Shown here: positions 18,432 through 27,641 of the stretch, piece by piece
Numbering within the stretch: the stretch's first letter is position 1
Layout: the number at the start of each line of letters is the position of its first letter
Assembly: GCF_003350325.1 (NCBI RefSeq)
Contig: NZ_QLYZ01000003.1
Location: 62,882-126,881 of the forward strand
DNA length: 64,000 nt
Source of the DNA: Vibrio rhodolitus
GTDB taxonomy: Bacteria > Pseudomonadota > Gammaproteobacteria > Enterobacterales > Vibrionaceae
Direction: 5' to 3'
Notes under the pieces: model-generated
What the model was told of the DNA's origin: nothing
Database searches by the model: none
The model's input: the letters and a program-made list of their open reading frames with translations, nothing else
Program-made: the position numbers and the translations under genes

Positions 18432-19538
18432 TTAGTTAGTTTTTACAGTTGCGTTAGTAACAACAGATTGTTGAACTAGAGAGTTAGCACCCGCAGACTG
18501 AGACACTGTAGTAATACCTGCAGCGCTGTTAAAGCCAGTCATAGTGTTGCTGTTATTCACGCGTACACCAGCACCTTTACAGGTATTGCAACCACCACCA
18601 CGTTTACCACGCATGTAGTAGCCGCCGCCAGCTGATTCACCGTAATCAACATCGGCATCGGTAATGTGAGCATCGAGTTCAGAGCTTGCAACGACCATAT
18701 CAACTTCGAAGTTCAGTTTATGGCTTGCATCCACTCGGTTATTACTATTGGTCATAGTATTGGTTGTGTTTGCGCTGCCATTCCATTCTTTGTTGTTATC
18801 ATCGCCACCACCGGTTGTAGTGTTAGCACTGTTATTCCATTGCTTGTTGTTGTCGTCACCACCACCAGATGTCGTTGTGATCGTGTTGTCATCATCACCA
18901 TTATTTGACGTGTTACCGTCATTACCACCACCAGAGGTATGAGTGAACGTATTGTTATCATGACCATCATTTGAGCGGTTGTTGTCATCACCACCGCCGC
19001 TAGTATTGGTTACTGTATTGCCATCATCACCGTTACTTGAGGTGTTGGTTGTGTTCGCACTACCACTCCAAGATTTGTTGTTGTCGTCACCGCCGCCGGT
19101 TGTGATCGTATTGCCGTCATCACCGTTACTTGAGGTGTTAGTTGTATTTGCACTACCACTCCAAGATTTGTTGTTATCATCACCGCCGCCGGTAGTAATT
19201 GTATTACCGTCATCACCATTATTTGATGAGTTACCGTCGTTACCGCCACCAGAGGTATGAGTAAACGTGTTGTTGTCGTGACCATCGTTAGAACGATTAT
19301 TGTCGTTACCCGCGCCAGTATTGGTGATCATGTTGTCATCATTACCATTGTTCGAGGTGTTACCATCGTTACCACCACCACTTGTGTTAGTAACATGGTT
19401 ATTATCGTTACCTGGACCGTTACCGTTATTACTGAAGTAATCAGCACCGCCACCACCGCCATGACCACCAGCGATTGCTGCACCACTCATCATCATTGCT
19501 GCCATTGCGATTGCTACGCCAGTTTTTCTAAGATTCAT
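18432..19538 (-). CDS. Secreted Asn/Asp/Gly/Thr repeat protein, candidate FapC-like matrix protein
   Basis: A 368-residue exported protein starting at the ATG at 19538 behind GGAGTGAAGG; the frame is open upstream but without support. After a signal peptide (about 1-23) comes a region (about 25-270) built of imperfect repeats with GGGDDNN, SNNGDDGNT and WSGSANTTNT blocks, almost free of hydrophobic residues. The last 100 residues differ: a NFEVDMVVASSELD segment, a GGGCNTCKG CxxC motif and GFNSAAGITTVSQSAG. A C-terminal CxxC is also typical of FapB/FapC. Such acidic, Asn-rich repeats might bind calcium or form fibres. First gene of the operon, 14 bases before the small subunit. Confidence 0.65.
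   Translation of the reverse strand: MNLRKTGVAIAMAAMMMSGAAIAGGHGGGGGADYFSNNGNGPGNDNNHVTNTSGGGNDGNTSNNGNDDNMITNTGAGNDNNRSNDGHDNNTFTHTSGGGNDGNSSNNGDDGNTITTGGGDDNNKSWSGSANTTNTSSNGDDGNTITTGGGDDNNKSWSGSANTTNTSSNGDDGNTVTNTSGGGDDNNRSNDGHDNNTFTHTSGGGNDGNTSNNGDDDNTITTTSGGGDDNNKQWNNSANTTTGGGDDNNKEWNGSANTTNTMTNSNNRVDASHKLNFEVDMVVASSELDAHITDADVDYGESAGGGYYMRGKRGGGCNTCKGAGVRVNNSNTMTGFNSAAGITTVSQSAGANSLVQQSVVTNATVKTN
19021..19206 (-). repeat. Two tandem 93-base repeats inside the repeat protein
   Basis: Two nearly identical 93-base units (19021-19113 and 19114-19206) encode the same 31-residue unit beginning GDDGNTITTGGGDDNNKSW. Flanking DNA from about 18750 to 19400 has further degenerate copies. The period is a multiple of three, so unit gain or loss keeps the frame. 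Confidence 0.85.
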
Positions 19539-19624
19539 AACCTTCACTCCGTTGTGTATCCATGTCTGAATTGTTGGTTTATGCCCTTGAGCAACTCGAT
19601 TATAGGTAGGCATCTGACAGCACA

Positions 19625-19642
19625 AGTCTCAAATATGAGACT
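19625..19642. promoter_or_regulatory. Palindrome in the fap-like/luxR divergent region
   Basis: AGTCTCA and TGAGACT form perfect seven-base arms around AATA. It lies 87 bases upstream of the repeat-protein start in the 532-base divergent gap and could be an operator. The middle of the gap (about 19650-19990) is AT-rich with no gene. Confidence 0.4.
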
Positions 19643-20009
19643 AAAAAAGCACAGCGATTAAACTCAGGAGATCGGGCAAAGTCGTTGTATATGCATCTTG
19701 TTAATAAACATGCAGTTACGTTTCAAGCGGAGGCTAAGTATGAGTGAAGTATGAAGATGATAGGATGATTAGACTGACGAGAAGCCTGATGACTAGTCGC
19801 GTTTAATTCAGACTTTAAATAGTTTGAAAAATTTAAGCGCTAAACCCCAAAACAAAACAAACGCAAAGTCAGAAGCTTAAATGTTCCCTATTGCCTTTTT
19901 GTTTAAAACATCTCACGTCGCCTAAACGAAATGATTAGCTTTTATTGATAAATGAGTAAGTAAATTTCATGAAATCAGCAATCCCCCGAGTTTTCTTGAA
20001 TATACTTTA

Positions 20010-20026
20010 TCTGTCTTTAAGACAGA
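20010..20026. promoter_or_regulatory. Palindrome next to a TATACT box upstream of the luxR-type gene
   Basis: TCTGTC and GACAGA flank TTTAA, 45 bases before the regulator start. A TATACT at 20001-20006 could be its -10 box, but I see no -35 at a proper distance, which fits an activator-dependent promoter. Confidence 0.4.
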
Positions 20027-20070
20027 GCCCATAAGGGATAACGAAAAAAACAAGATGGAGGGCAGTGGAA

Positions 20071-20718
20071 ATGACCAACAAGCACGTAGTCATTTTGTCA
20101 GAGAAATCATTACAGACCAGTTTGATGGAGCAACAGTTGGGTGAACATCTCGACGTAGAGGTCACGGTATGCCCTGTTAACCACTTGACCGATTCTATGG
20201 ACCAGGATTCTCTCGATCTTGTCCTAGTCGATTTTGAGCAGCTCGCGTTTATGATTGGTAATCAAACCCTACCAAATTTTGACCTTCTTAAACTCGACAT
20301 TCTCATTTACAACATGCCAAAAGAGGATATGCAGTGTGAATATGTTTACTGGCATTCTCTCAAAGGTATTCTACTCAATTGCGCACCAATCGATCACTTG
20401 TATAAAAGCGTCGGTTACATACTTAATGGCGGCTTATGGTTACCAAGAAAATGTTTAGAAAATTTGGTCATGTTACGAAGAAATCCAAACCTAACACGCT
20501 GCCAACTATACAAAAGCCTAACAACACGAGAGCGCCAAATTCTCGATCATGTCGCTTCAGGTAAATCCAATAAACAGATAGCGAACTCGCTTTTCTTATC
20601 AGAAAGTACCGTTAAATCACATGTCTACAAGATTTTTAAGAAGCTAGATGTACATAAACGCCGTGATGCTATGCATATCACTCAGGCGGTGAGCCATAAT
20701 CAAGCGCGTTTGGAATAA
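20071..20718 (+). CDS. LuxR-family regulator of the CsgD/VpsT subfamily
   Basis: A 215-residue two-domain regulator. The N-terminal part (about 1-125) is receiver-like with an aspartate in LVLVDFEQ but without the full acidic pocket; the C-terminal part (about 145-205) is a LuxR helix-turn-helix (LTTRERQILDHVASGKSNKQ, STVKSHVYKIFKKL). Overall layout matches CsgD and VpsT, which control curli and Vibrio polysaccharide. At residues 123-126 it has WLPR, close to the W[F/L/M][T/S]R motif by which VpsT binds cyclic di-GMP. It is divergent from the amyloid-like operon and probably controls it. ATG 20071 is chosen because GGAGGG sits eight bases before it. Confidence 0.85.
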   Translation: MTNKHVVILSEKSLQTSLMEQQLGEHLDVEVTVCPVNHLTDSMDQDSLDLVLVDFEQLAFMIGNQTLPNFDLLKLDILIYNMPKEDMQCEYVYWHSLKGILLNCAPIDHLYKSVGYILNGGLWLPRKCLENLVMLRRNPNLTRCQLYKSLTTRERQILDHVASGKSNKQIANSLFLSESTVKSHVYKIFKKLDVHKRRDAMHITQAVSHNQARLE

Positions 20719-20771
20719 AAGAAAGGGAATTTTTCAGATAACTTTTGTAGATAAGTTTTATCGACAACAAC

Positions 20772-20799
20772 AGCAAGGCGACGCCGTGACCGCCTTGCT
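20772..20799. terminator. Hairpin between convergent luxR-type gene and yibL
   Basis: AGCAAGGCG and CGCCTTGCT form a nine-base stem with a ten-base loop. T-runs are poor on both sides, so efficiency as a terminator is uncertain. Confidence 0.45.
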
Positions 20800-20811
20800 T
20801 GCTACGAGAGA

Positions 20812-21168
20812 TTAGAACTTTTTAGGAGCGAAACCTGTCATCGCATCCAAACGTAACTGTTTACCGATTTTAGTCATCGGGTGAACAATCACGAGACCTT
20901 TTACTGATTTTTTCAGTTTACCTAAGTCTGCTTGCTCTGCTTTAGTAATTTCGCGAGAGAAAGGCATATCTAACAAACTCTTACGCTCTTTATTCAGATC
21001 GTAGTCTTGCTTACCACGTAGCGAGTTTACTTTTTTAGTCAAATCTTCAACATCATCAGTAAACTTAGTGATCATCGCTTGATCACCACGGGTTTTTGCT
21101 GCGTCCAACTTACGCTGTGCTGAATCAAGGCGGTTATGAAGTTTTTGTAGATCTTGCTTTAGGCTCAT
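20812..21168 (-). CDS. yibL: YibL family ribosome-associated protein
   Basis: A 118-residue protein matching E. coli YibL, a ribosome-associated protein of unknown exact role. An N-terminal coiled coil (about residues 1-60, rich in Lys, Asp and Leu heptads) is followed by the conserved MPFSREITKAEQADLGKLKK and GLVIVHPMTKIGK stretches and ends in MTGFAPKKF. Length is the family's usual length. Single-gene unit, convergent with the regulator on its right end in the map. Confidence 0.85.
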   Translation of the reverse strand: MSLKQDLQKLHNRLDSAQRKLDAAKTRGDQAMITKFTDDVEDLTKKVNSLRGKQDYDLNKERKSLLDMPFSREITKAEQADLGKLKKSVKGLVIVHPMTKIGKQLRLDAMTGFAPKKF

Positions 21169-21360
21169 GGCGAATTTCTCTCTCGAATATCAAAGGGCGG
21201 CGAGTGTATCACAGGCTCTAGTTTACCCCTAATTATAATCGAGCAGCAGGTTTGATTCGAATTCAATAAAATCAGCCACATCAATCAAGGCGCACAGATT
21301 TTTTTACTCGACTGGCACTCTCGCCTGTCGCCCTTTATATTTTTGTAAGTAATAAATAAA

Positions 21361-22155
21361 ATGAATGGATACATTATGGGAAACTTCTATCGGACATTTC
21401 TTCTCTTCCTTGCGGCTTTATCTCCCATTGGCTTTGCTCATTCCTCCATCACCGTGATTTACTCAGAGCCAACCTCAGAGCAAGAGTTAGCCATTAAACA
21501 GACCATTATTGATGCAGGCATCAACCAACTTGTGGTTGATCTATCCAAGCAACACTTCCCGTTTAGTCAGCCATTTACTATCTATTACGGTGGTGAGGAT
21601 GGACCGCTCTATGATCCTGAAAAGCACACGGTCATGATGCCCTACCAGTTCTACACTGAAGCTTTGAATTACTTTAAAGCCAACAAATATCAGGAAAAGT
21701 TTGGTCGTTCTGCGGAATCTGGTGCCATTGATACACTGCTGCATACTTTGTTGCATGAAGCCGGTCATGCTTACATTGAAGATCGTTCCATTCCAATACT
21801 GGGTAAAGAGGAAGACGCGGTCGACAATTTCGCTGCCATCATCATGCTTGAATACGTAGAGGGCGGTGATGAATCGGCAATCAGTGCTGCTGATATGTTT
21901 GCGTTTGAATCACAGGAGCGCCCCGACTACTACGATGTCGATGAATACATCGACGAACACAGTTTTGACCTGCAACGCTACTTCGCTACTTTGTGTTTGA
22001 TTTTTGGTAGTGATCCGCAAAAACATGCCGGATTGCTCGATGAAATCGAAAAAGAATATCTAGCGGATCGCAAAGATTTCTGTATTTCACATTATCAAAG
22101 TATCAATAAGAATTGGCATATCTACCTAAAACAAGAACACAAAACATATTTTTAA
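21361..22155 (+). CDS. DUF4344-type putative secreted metallopeptidase
   Basis: A 264-residue exported protein. After a signal peptide (about residues 6-27, ending FAHS) it has a zinc-peptidase motif LLHTLLHEAGHAYIED (HExxH form HEAGH) near residue 130 and EEDAVDNFAAIIMLEY, the pattern of DUF4344 proteins. A third zinc ligand is not obvious. ATG at 21376 (MGNFYRTF) is an equally possible start; neither has a strong ribosome binding site. It stands alone between yibL and a chemoreceptor gene. Activity is inferred from the motif. Confidence 0.75.
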   Translation: MNGYIMGNFYRTFLLFLAALSPIGFAHSSITVIYSEPTSEQELAIKQTIIDAGINQLVVDLSKQHFPFSQPFTIYYGGEDGPLYDPEKHTVMMPYQFYTEALNYFKANKYQEKFGRSAESGAIDTLLHTLLHEAGHAYIEDRSIPILGKEEDAVDNFAAIIMLEYVEGGDESAISAADMFAFESQERPDYYDVDEYIDEHSFDLQRYFATLCLIFGSDPQKHAGLLDEIEKEYLADRKDFCISHYQSINKNWHIYLKQEHKTYF

Positions 22156-22200
22156 CATTATCAGTAAGCAACAAACTGCGTTAATACTCTGCAAATCTTC

Positions 22201-22231
22201 GCTCCAACAGGGTTGGGGCGAGTTCTTTTTT
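22201..22231 (+). terminator. Terminator after the DUF4344 gene
   Basis: GCTCCAAC and GTTGGGGC pair around AGG and are followed by GAGTTCTTTTTT. Confidence 0.65.
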
Positions 22232-22362
22232 ATCAAGAATTAAATCGTAACGACTTCAGCTTCACTGTTCTCTGCCGACATACTTGTTAACATACTTTAA
22301 AACCTATCAAAACATTTGGTTGTAGTTTGTACGCAATAAAGTAATTAGTGCAGGAATTATTT

Positions 22363-24024
22363 ATGAATCTAACTATAAGAACTCGTCTTTATCTCATGTC
22401 TTTTATCCCTTTGCTGCTTATCACTTTGGGGGTTATGGGCGTGGTTTACGTAAAGACTACTAGCCTAACCGCACAGCAAGTTGAAGCCACCAGCACCACT
22501 ATGCTGGAGCAAAAAAAAGGGGAGCTTAAGACCTATGTGCAAATGGCGAAATCCTCGATACAGCCTTACCTAGACAGCGGATCGTCATTACAAGAAGCAC
22601 TGCCGACCCTCAAAGAATTGGAATACGGTAATAATGGCTATATTTTCGGCTATGACTCTAAAGGCGTACGTATTTTCAACGGTAAGAATGAAAAAGGGAT
22701 TGGTGATAACTTTATCAACCTGCAAGACAAGCAAGGTAATTATCTGATCAAGGAGTTAATTACCAACTCGAAAACCGGTCAATTCACCACCTACTATTTC
22801 CCTAAATTAGGTGAGACAGTCGCACTGCCAAAACTGAGTTACTCAATTTTTATTCCCGAGTGGGACCTGATGATCGGTACTGGTTTTTATACCGATGATA
22901 TTGATGCGGTGATCGCCGATATGAACGCCAACGCGACATCGGCTCTAGAAAACACTTTAGCGATCGTTGTACTGTTCTGTTTAGGTATTTCGGCTCTAGT
23001 GACTTTTGCTGCGATTGCGATTAACCGCTCTATCATGCGCCCTTTAGAGCAATTCGACGCCTCTATTCAATCTTTTGCCAGTGGTGATGCCGACCTAACT
23101 GCGCGCATGGATGACTTTAAAGCACCGGAATATGCTCGCTTAAGTAGCAATTTCAACGCTTTCGTTGCCAGTTTACAAAACATCATTAGCAACGTAAGCA
23201 ACGTCGGGCAGCAAGTGGTATCCGAGACCACCAGCATGTCATCACGTGCGGCTAAAGTTGACGAACTGGCAACTGGTCAGCGAGAGGAAACAGAACAAGT
23301 TGCTACTGCAATGACAGAAATGACCACCACCGCGCAAGAGATTTCAAACAACGCCAGTCAAGCGGCTGAATCGGCAAAAGAAGCGGACAACAATGCGCTT
23401 GAAGCGCAGCAAATTGTAAACTCTGCCGCCAATTCTGTCGGTGCGCTAGCCGATGAAGTTCATCAAGCCACTGAAGTGATTTCACGTTTAGAGGGTGATG
23501 TACAAAACATCTCATCTTCATTAGAAGTGATTCAAGATATCGCCGAACAAACTAACTTATTAGCACTGAATGCGGCAATTGAAGCAGCGCGAGCGGGTGA
23601 GCAAGGACGAGGCTTTGCGGTGGTTGCCGATGAAGTGCGCAAACTTGCTAGCCGCACTCAAGAAAGCACTGGTGAGATCCACAATATGATCCAGCAGCTG
23701 AAATCAGCCTCAGACGATGCGGTGAAAGCGATGGAAAGCAGTCAAAATCGCAGCTCAGATACCGTGAGCGAAGCGAATGCAGCAGCGGAAGCCTTGGTTA
23801 AGATCCAACATTCGATTGCCACCATTATGGATATGAACTCGCTTATCGCAACCGCAACTGAACAGCAAAGCTTGGTTGGACAAGAGATCTCTGAGCGTAT
23901 TGTGGTGATTTCCGATCAGAGTATGGAGTCGGCGCAACTTGCCAACGAAAACCGCTCAGGTAGCCAAAACCTCAATAGCCGAGCCAATGAGCTTTACTCT
24001 CTGGTCAATCGCTTTAAGGTTTAG
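22363..24024 (+). CDS. Methyl-accepting chemotaxis protein with periplasmic Cache domain
   Basis: A 553-residue chemoreceptor. One membrane helix lies at about residues 10-30, then a periplasmic single-Cache-type sensor (about 35-190, with [16 protein letters not shown] and [18 protein letters not shown]), a second helix (about 195-220), HAMP (about 220-270) and a long cytoplasmic coiled coil with the signalling tip [20 protein letters not shown] that contacts CheA and CheW. The ligand is unknown; single-Cache domains of this type often bind small organic acids. ATG 22363 is chosen over the GTG at 22348 because AGGAAT precedes it. Confidence 0.92.
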   Translation: MNLTIRTRLYLMSFIPLLLITLGVMGVVYVKTTSLTAQQVEATSTTMLEQKKGELKTYVQMAKSSIQPYLDSGSSLQEALPTLKELEYGNNGYIFGYDSKGVRIFNGKNEKGIGDNFINLQDKQGNYLIKELITNSKTGQFTTYYFPKLGETVALPKLSYSIFIPEWDLMIGTGFYTDDIDAVIADMNANATSALENTLAIVVLFCLGISALVTFAAIAINRSIMRPLEQFDASIQSFASGDADLTARMDDFKAPEYARLSSNFNAFVASLQNIISNVSNVGQQVVSETTSMSSRAAKVDELATGQREETEQVATAMTEMTTTAQEISNNASQAAESAKEADNNALEAQQIVNSAANSVGALADEVHQATEVISRLEGDVQNISSSLEVIQDIAEQTNLLALNAAIEAARAGEQGRGFAVVADEVRKLASRTQESTGEIHNMIQQLKSASDDAVKAMESSQNRSSDTVSEANAAAEALVKIQHSIATIMDMNSLIATATEQQSLVGQEISERIVVISDQSMESAQLANENRSGSQNLNSRANELYSLVNRFKV

Positions 24025-24044
24025 GTTTAAGTAGAGACAGCCAA

Positions 24045-24074
24045 TAAAAAAAGTGACCTTATGGTCACTTTTTT
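24045..24074. terminator. Bidirectional terminator between mcp and nlpE-like gene
   Basis: AAGTGACC and GGTCACTT form an eight-base stem around TTAT, A-rich before and T-rich after. Confidence 0.85.
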
Positions 24075-24107
24075 ATCTATTCAGCCCAAAAACAACGGCT
24101 GAAATGA

Positions 24108-24650
24108 CTACTCTTGCTGCACTAAGGTGTAGTTGTCAGCCATTTCACCTTCAACTTTATTGCCGTCAACATCCAGCATCATTAAGGCATTTTCTGCCAC
24201 AAAGAACTGCTGTGAGTCATCTTCTTTAGACAGCGTGATGGTGTCACCTTTGCTATTCCACACAAATTCACCTGTCGATTTGTACTCACCTTCTTCGCCT
24301 TTACCGAGATAGGTTTGATCGTAACTGTAGGTGCCATCAAAGTTGAGCGTCAGCGTCGTCGCAATACCTGAACAGTCAGCGCAAGGAAGCGTACCAAAGT
24401 ATGGACCTTCCCAATCAAGAGAGTTGCGCGCTGTGTGGGTTAATCGCGGCTGTTCGGTTTGCTCGGTCTCTGGTCTTAGCGTACTGGTTGCTGCCGATTG
24501 AATCGTCTGGATACCCTCAGTAACAGTGACAGTCACGTTCTCACTGGCTTGCTCCGCTGGTGCTTTACCAATCGGCTCACTAGGCGCTTCATCTTGACAC
24601 CCAGCAAGAACAAATACAGAGCCAGCCAATATCAGTAATGCTTTTTTCAT
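24108..24650 (-). CDS. NlpE-like outer-membrane lipoprotein
   Basis: A 180-residue lipoprotein: signal peptide with lipobox LAGC at residues 15-18, an acidic, disordered linker (about 20-75) and one NlpE N-terminal domain with GPYFGTLPCADCSGIATTL. The CADC pair is the conserved CxxC of NlpE. In E. coli NlpE senses surface contact, copper and lipoprotein-transport defects and signals to Cpx; this protein lacks NlpE's second domain, so a shorter role is likely. Convergent with the chemoreceptor gene; apparently monocistronic. Confidence 0.82.
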   Translation of the reverse strand: MKKALLILAGSVFVLAGCQDEAPSEPIGKAPAEQASENVTVTVTEGIQTIQSAATSTLRPETEQTEQPRLTHTARNSLDWEGPYFGTLPCADCSGIATTLTLNFDGTYSYDQTYLGKGEEGEYKSTGEFVWNSKGDTITLSKEDDSQQFFVAENALMMLDVDGNKVEGEMADNYTLVQQE

Positions 24651-24837
24651 CGTCTTTCCTTATTCAACCAATCAGGTACTTCTAGTAATCATAGAATTGT
24701 TTTGCCAAATAACGTCAGAATAAACGCAAATTACTGATCCGCTTTTGTCAGGAATCGTTGATAAATAAACAAAAACGTCGCTTTATACTGCGTATTTCAG
24801 CCATTTCGATACGCTGATTATATGCTGAGTCATTAGA

Positions 24838-26289
24838 CTAACGCGACAACCCTCCCATCAACATGTACTTCATCTCTAGGTACTCTTCCATACCATGACG
24901 GGAACCTTCACGACCAAGCCCGGACTCTTTCACCCCACCAAACGGCGCGGCAGCAGTTGAGATCAAGCCTTCATTGATCCCCACCATCCCCACTTCGAGC
25001 GCTTCAGCGACGCGCCAAGCCCTGCCAAGTGACTGGGTATACAGATAAGCGGCTAAACCTGAATCGGTATTGTTGGCCCGCTCAATCACTTCAGCTTCGT
25101 CAAAAAAGCGAAATAACGGCGCAAGCGGACCAAAGGTTTCTTCATCTGCCACCAACATGTCATCTTGCATTTGAGTTAGCACAAAAGGTTCAACCAACAA
25201 GCTGTCGTCTTGCGGCAAGTTGCCACACAGCACTTGCGCCCCTTTGCTCAGCGCATCTTCAATATGTGAGCGCACTTTCGCGACCGCGTTAACGTTAATT
25301 AATGGACCAATGGTGACATCAGCAGCAAAGCCATCGCCGACTTTAAGCGCTTTAACTCGCGCAGCAAGCTTAGCTGCAAACTCATCATAGATCGCATCGT
25401 GGACAAACAAGCGATTGGCGCACACGCAGGTCTGCCCTGCATTGCGAAACTTCGCAATCATCGCCCCTTCAACCGCCACATCAATGTCTGCGTCATCAAA
25501 TACGATAAATGGCGCGTTGCCGCCCAGCTCTAACGCCATTTTCTTTAATGTTGCGGCTGACTGATTCATCAGAATTTTGCCGACATTAGTTGAACCGGTG
25601 AACGACACTTTGCGCACGCGCTTATCAGCGGTAAACACGCGTCCAATCTCAATCGCATCACCAGTCACAACATTAAACAGCCCTTTTGGCAACCCGGCGT
25701 CTTCAGCCAACTTGGCTAATGCGAGCGCGGTGAATGGTGTTTCCGGTGCAGGTTTAAGCACCATAGCGCAGCCGGCGGCAAAGGCAGGCGCACATTTACG
25801 AGTGATCATCGCAGCGGGAAAGTTCCACGGCGTGATGGCTGCCACTACCCCAATCGGCTCTTTACTCACCAGAATTTTGCCATCAGGGCGATGGCTCGGA
25901 ATGATCTCGCCATAAGCCCTGCGAGCTTCTTCGCTATACCAGCGCACAAAGCTCGCCGCATAGGAGATCTCACCTTTTGCTTCTGCAAATGGCTTACCTT
26001 GCTCGAGAGTTAAAATGGTGGCGAGATCGTCGATATGCTCGATAAGAAGTTCATACCATCTACGCAAAATATCAGCGCGATGATCGGCTGTGGTTTGTTT
26101 CCAAAGTGAGAACGCTTTTTGCGCGGCATCAACACACTCCAGCGCCTCTGCTGCCCCAAAAAACGGGACATGCCCAATCACCTTGCCACTTGAGGGGTTA
26201 GTAATCGCCTCTTGCTGGTTGGTGGCAGCGCGCCATTGCCCGTTGATGAAACATTGTTGCTGAAACAATTGTCGATACTTTAGCTGCAT
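24838..26289 (-). CDS. gabD: NAD(P)-dependent succinate-semialdehyde dehydrogenase, GabD type
   Basis: A 483-residue aldehyde dehydrogenase. The NAD-binding TGSTNVGKILMNQSA, the catalytic glutamate in LELGGNAPFIVFDDAD and the catalytic cysteine in NAGQTCVCANR are visible. The second cysteine two residues after the first and the closing FGGVKESGLGREG follow GabD, which oxidises succinic semialdehyde to succinate in GABA breakdown. ATG 26289 is preferred over the frame's first codon because GGGGAA precedes it. It follows a LysR gene on the same strand by 96 bases. No GABA transaminase is in the window, so the substrate assignment rests on family resemblance. Confidence 0.85.
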   Translation of the reverse strand: MQLKYRQLFQQQCFINGQWRAATNQQEAITNPSSGKVIGHVPFFGAAEALECVDAAQKAFSLWKQTTADHRADILRRWYELLIEHIDDLATILTLEQGKPFAEAKGEISYAASFVRWYSEEARRAYGEIIPSHRPDGKILVSKEPIGVVAAITPWNFPAAMITRKCAPAFAAGCAMVLKPAPETPFTALALAKLAEDAGLPKGLFNVVTGDAIEIGRVFTADKRVRKVSFTGSTNVGKILMNQSAATLKKMALELGGNAPFIVFDDADIDVAVEGAMIAKFRNAGQTCVCANRLFVHDAIYDEFAAKLAARVKALKVGDGFAADVTIGPLINVNAVAKVRSHIEDALSKGAQVLCGNLPQDDSLLVEPFVLTQMQDDMLVADEETFGPLAPLFRFFDEAEVIERANNTDSGLAAYLYTQSLGRAWRVAEALEVGMVGINEGLISTAAAPFGGVKESGLGREGSRHGMEEYLEMKYMLMGGLSR

Positions 26290-26385
26290 GCTTTTCCCCG
26301 TTGGACTCAATTTGCGGCTACAGTAACAAACATTAGTCGAGGTTTTAAGCCAGCGCAGTGCAACCTAAGATTAACCTTACGCGGA

Positions 26386-27276
26386 TTACCAGATTTTTTT
26401 CACCCCTTGCAGCAGCGCTTCAATAAATAATGATAGGGCTCTTGGTTGGTAGCGACGCTGCTTATAGACTAAATACGCTTTGCGATTGCTGCGGTTGTAC
26501 TCGGGTAAAACCTGCTGCAGATTTTGTGTCGTATCAGAGGTGATATGTCGTAGGGGCAAAGAGGCAATCCCAATACCCTTTTCAACCGCTTTAATCACAG
26601 CCAGAATATCATTGACCACCAACTTTGGCTGAATCGACATTACCTCCACCAACTCATCACCGCGATAAATCGGTAAATCGATCAGGTTATCAACCGAGAC
26701 CCACTCTTGCTCGCGCAATTGTTCCAAACTGGTAATATCGCCCACGCGCTCTAGATATTCAGGGCTGGCGAAAAATCCATGCTTGGCTTCAAACAAGGGT
26801 CTAGCGATCATCCCTTCCATCTCTCTCAGATCAAAGGTCATCAGCAAATCGCGATCGGTTTGCGGCACAAGCTGCTCTTGGCTTAGCACGAGATCTAACT
26901 GCACTTTGGGGTAACACTGGAGAAACTCTTCCACCACTTCTTCAGCAAAGCCGCGATAGAAGTTATACGGTAACGCCAGTTTGATCTTCCCCTCGACATC
27001 TTGGCGGTCTTGATTGAGCTGTCCAAATGCCGTTTCAATGCTCTCCATACCACTTTTGAGCAGATTAAAAGTGTGCATGCCAGACTCAGTTGCCACCAGC
27101 TCGCGCCCTTGTTTTTCCAATAACCTGACGTTAAGCCGCGCTTCTAACGCGCTCAAGCGGCGTGACATGGTCGAAACGGGCAAACGCAAATGGCGTGATG
27201 CCCCTTGCAATGAACCAAACTCCACCACCGAACAAAATAAATAGAGATCATCAATATTTCCAAATATGGAATTCAC
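26386..27276 (-). CDS. LysR-family transcriptional regulator
   Basis: A 296-residue LysR protein, with a GTG start at 27276 behind AGGAAT. The helix-turn-helix lies at about residues 10-65 (GASRHLRLPVSTMSRRLSAL), the effector domain follows from about 90. It is divergent from the DUF2798-HlyD-DUF2955 cluster with 84 bases between starts, and upstream of gabD on its own strand; either could be its target, the divergent efflux genes being the classical arrangement. Confidence 0.88.
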   Translation of the reverse strand: MNSIFGNIDDLYLFCSVVEFGSLQGASRHLRLPVSTMSRRLSALEARLNVRLLEKQGRELVATESGMHTFNLLKSGMESIETAFGQLNQDRQDVEGKIKLALPYNFYRGFAEEVVEEFLQCYPKVQLDLVLSQEQLVPQTDRDLLMTFDLREMEGMIARPLFEAKHGFFASPEYLERVGDITSLEQLREQEWVSVDNLIDLPIYRGDELVEVMSIQPKLVVNDILAVIKAVEKGIGIASLPLRHITSDTTQNLQQVLPEYNRSNRKAYLVYKQRRYQPRALSLFIEALLQGVKKIW

Positions 27277-27360
27277 ACTTCTATTCCTGCTTATTTTTCC
27301 ATTTATTGAATGGTTATATAGTCTATTTACACCAAAGCCAAGCAAGACAGGAGAAAAGCA

Positions 27361-27575
27361 TGAACACAAAACAATTTTGGCTCACCGCACTAATGTCCTC
27401 TTTCACGATGGCGCTAATGATGTCTGGCGTGCTGTCAGGCTATAAGCTTGGCTTTAGCAGTGATTGGCCATTGATCTGGTTAGAAAGTTTCAGTCTTGCG
27501 TGGCCCTGTGCGCTGTTTCTCAACCTAACCGTATTGCCACAAGTTCGCCGTTTAGCTGCATGGATAACAGCTTAA
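27361..27575 (+). CDS. Small DUF2798-type membrane protein
   Basis: A 71-residue protein with two predicted membrane helices (about residues 8-30 and 37-60) and the conserved order WPLIWLESFSLAWPCALFLN; it fits DUF2798. ACAGGAG lies before the ATG at 27361. It is the first gene of a three-gene unit with a membrane fusion protein and a DUF2955 membrane protein, like the small AaeX protein in the aaeXAB efflux operon, although the family is different. Confidence 0.75.
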
Positions 27576-27641
27576 CCAAAAAGCGCTATTCAAAAAGAAA
27601 AACAAGGAGGTGAAAAACAATTCAGCATAAAGAGAAGCCTA

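Noticed and set aside
18748..19400. Repeated DNA resembling a CRISPR array or plus-strand frames in it
   Set aside because: The repeats are coding repeats of an exported protein on the minus strand; no constant repeat with unique spacers exists. The open frames on other strands are by-products of the composition.
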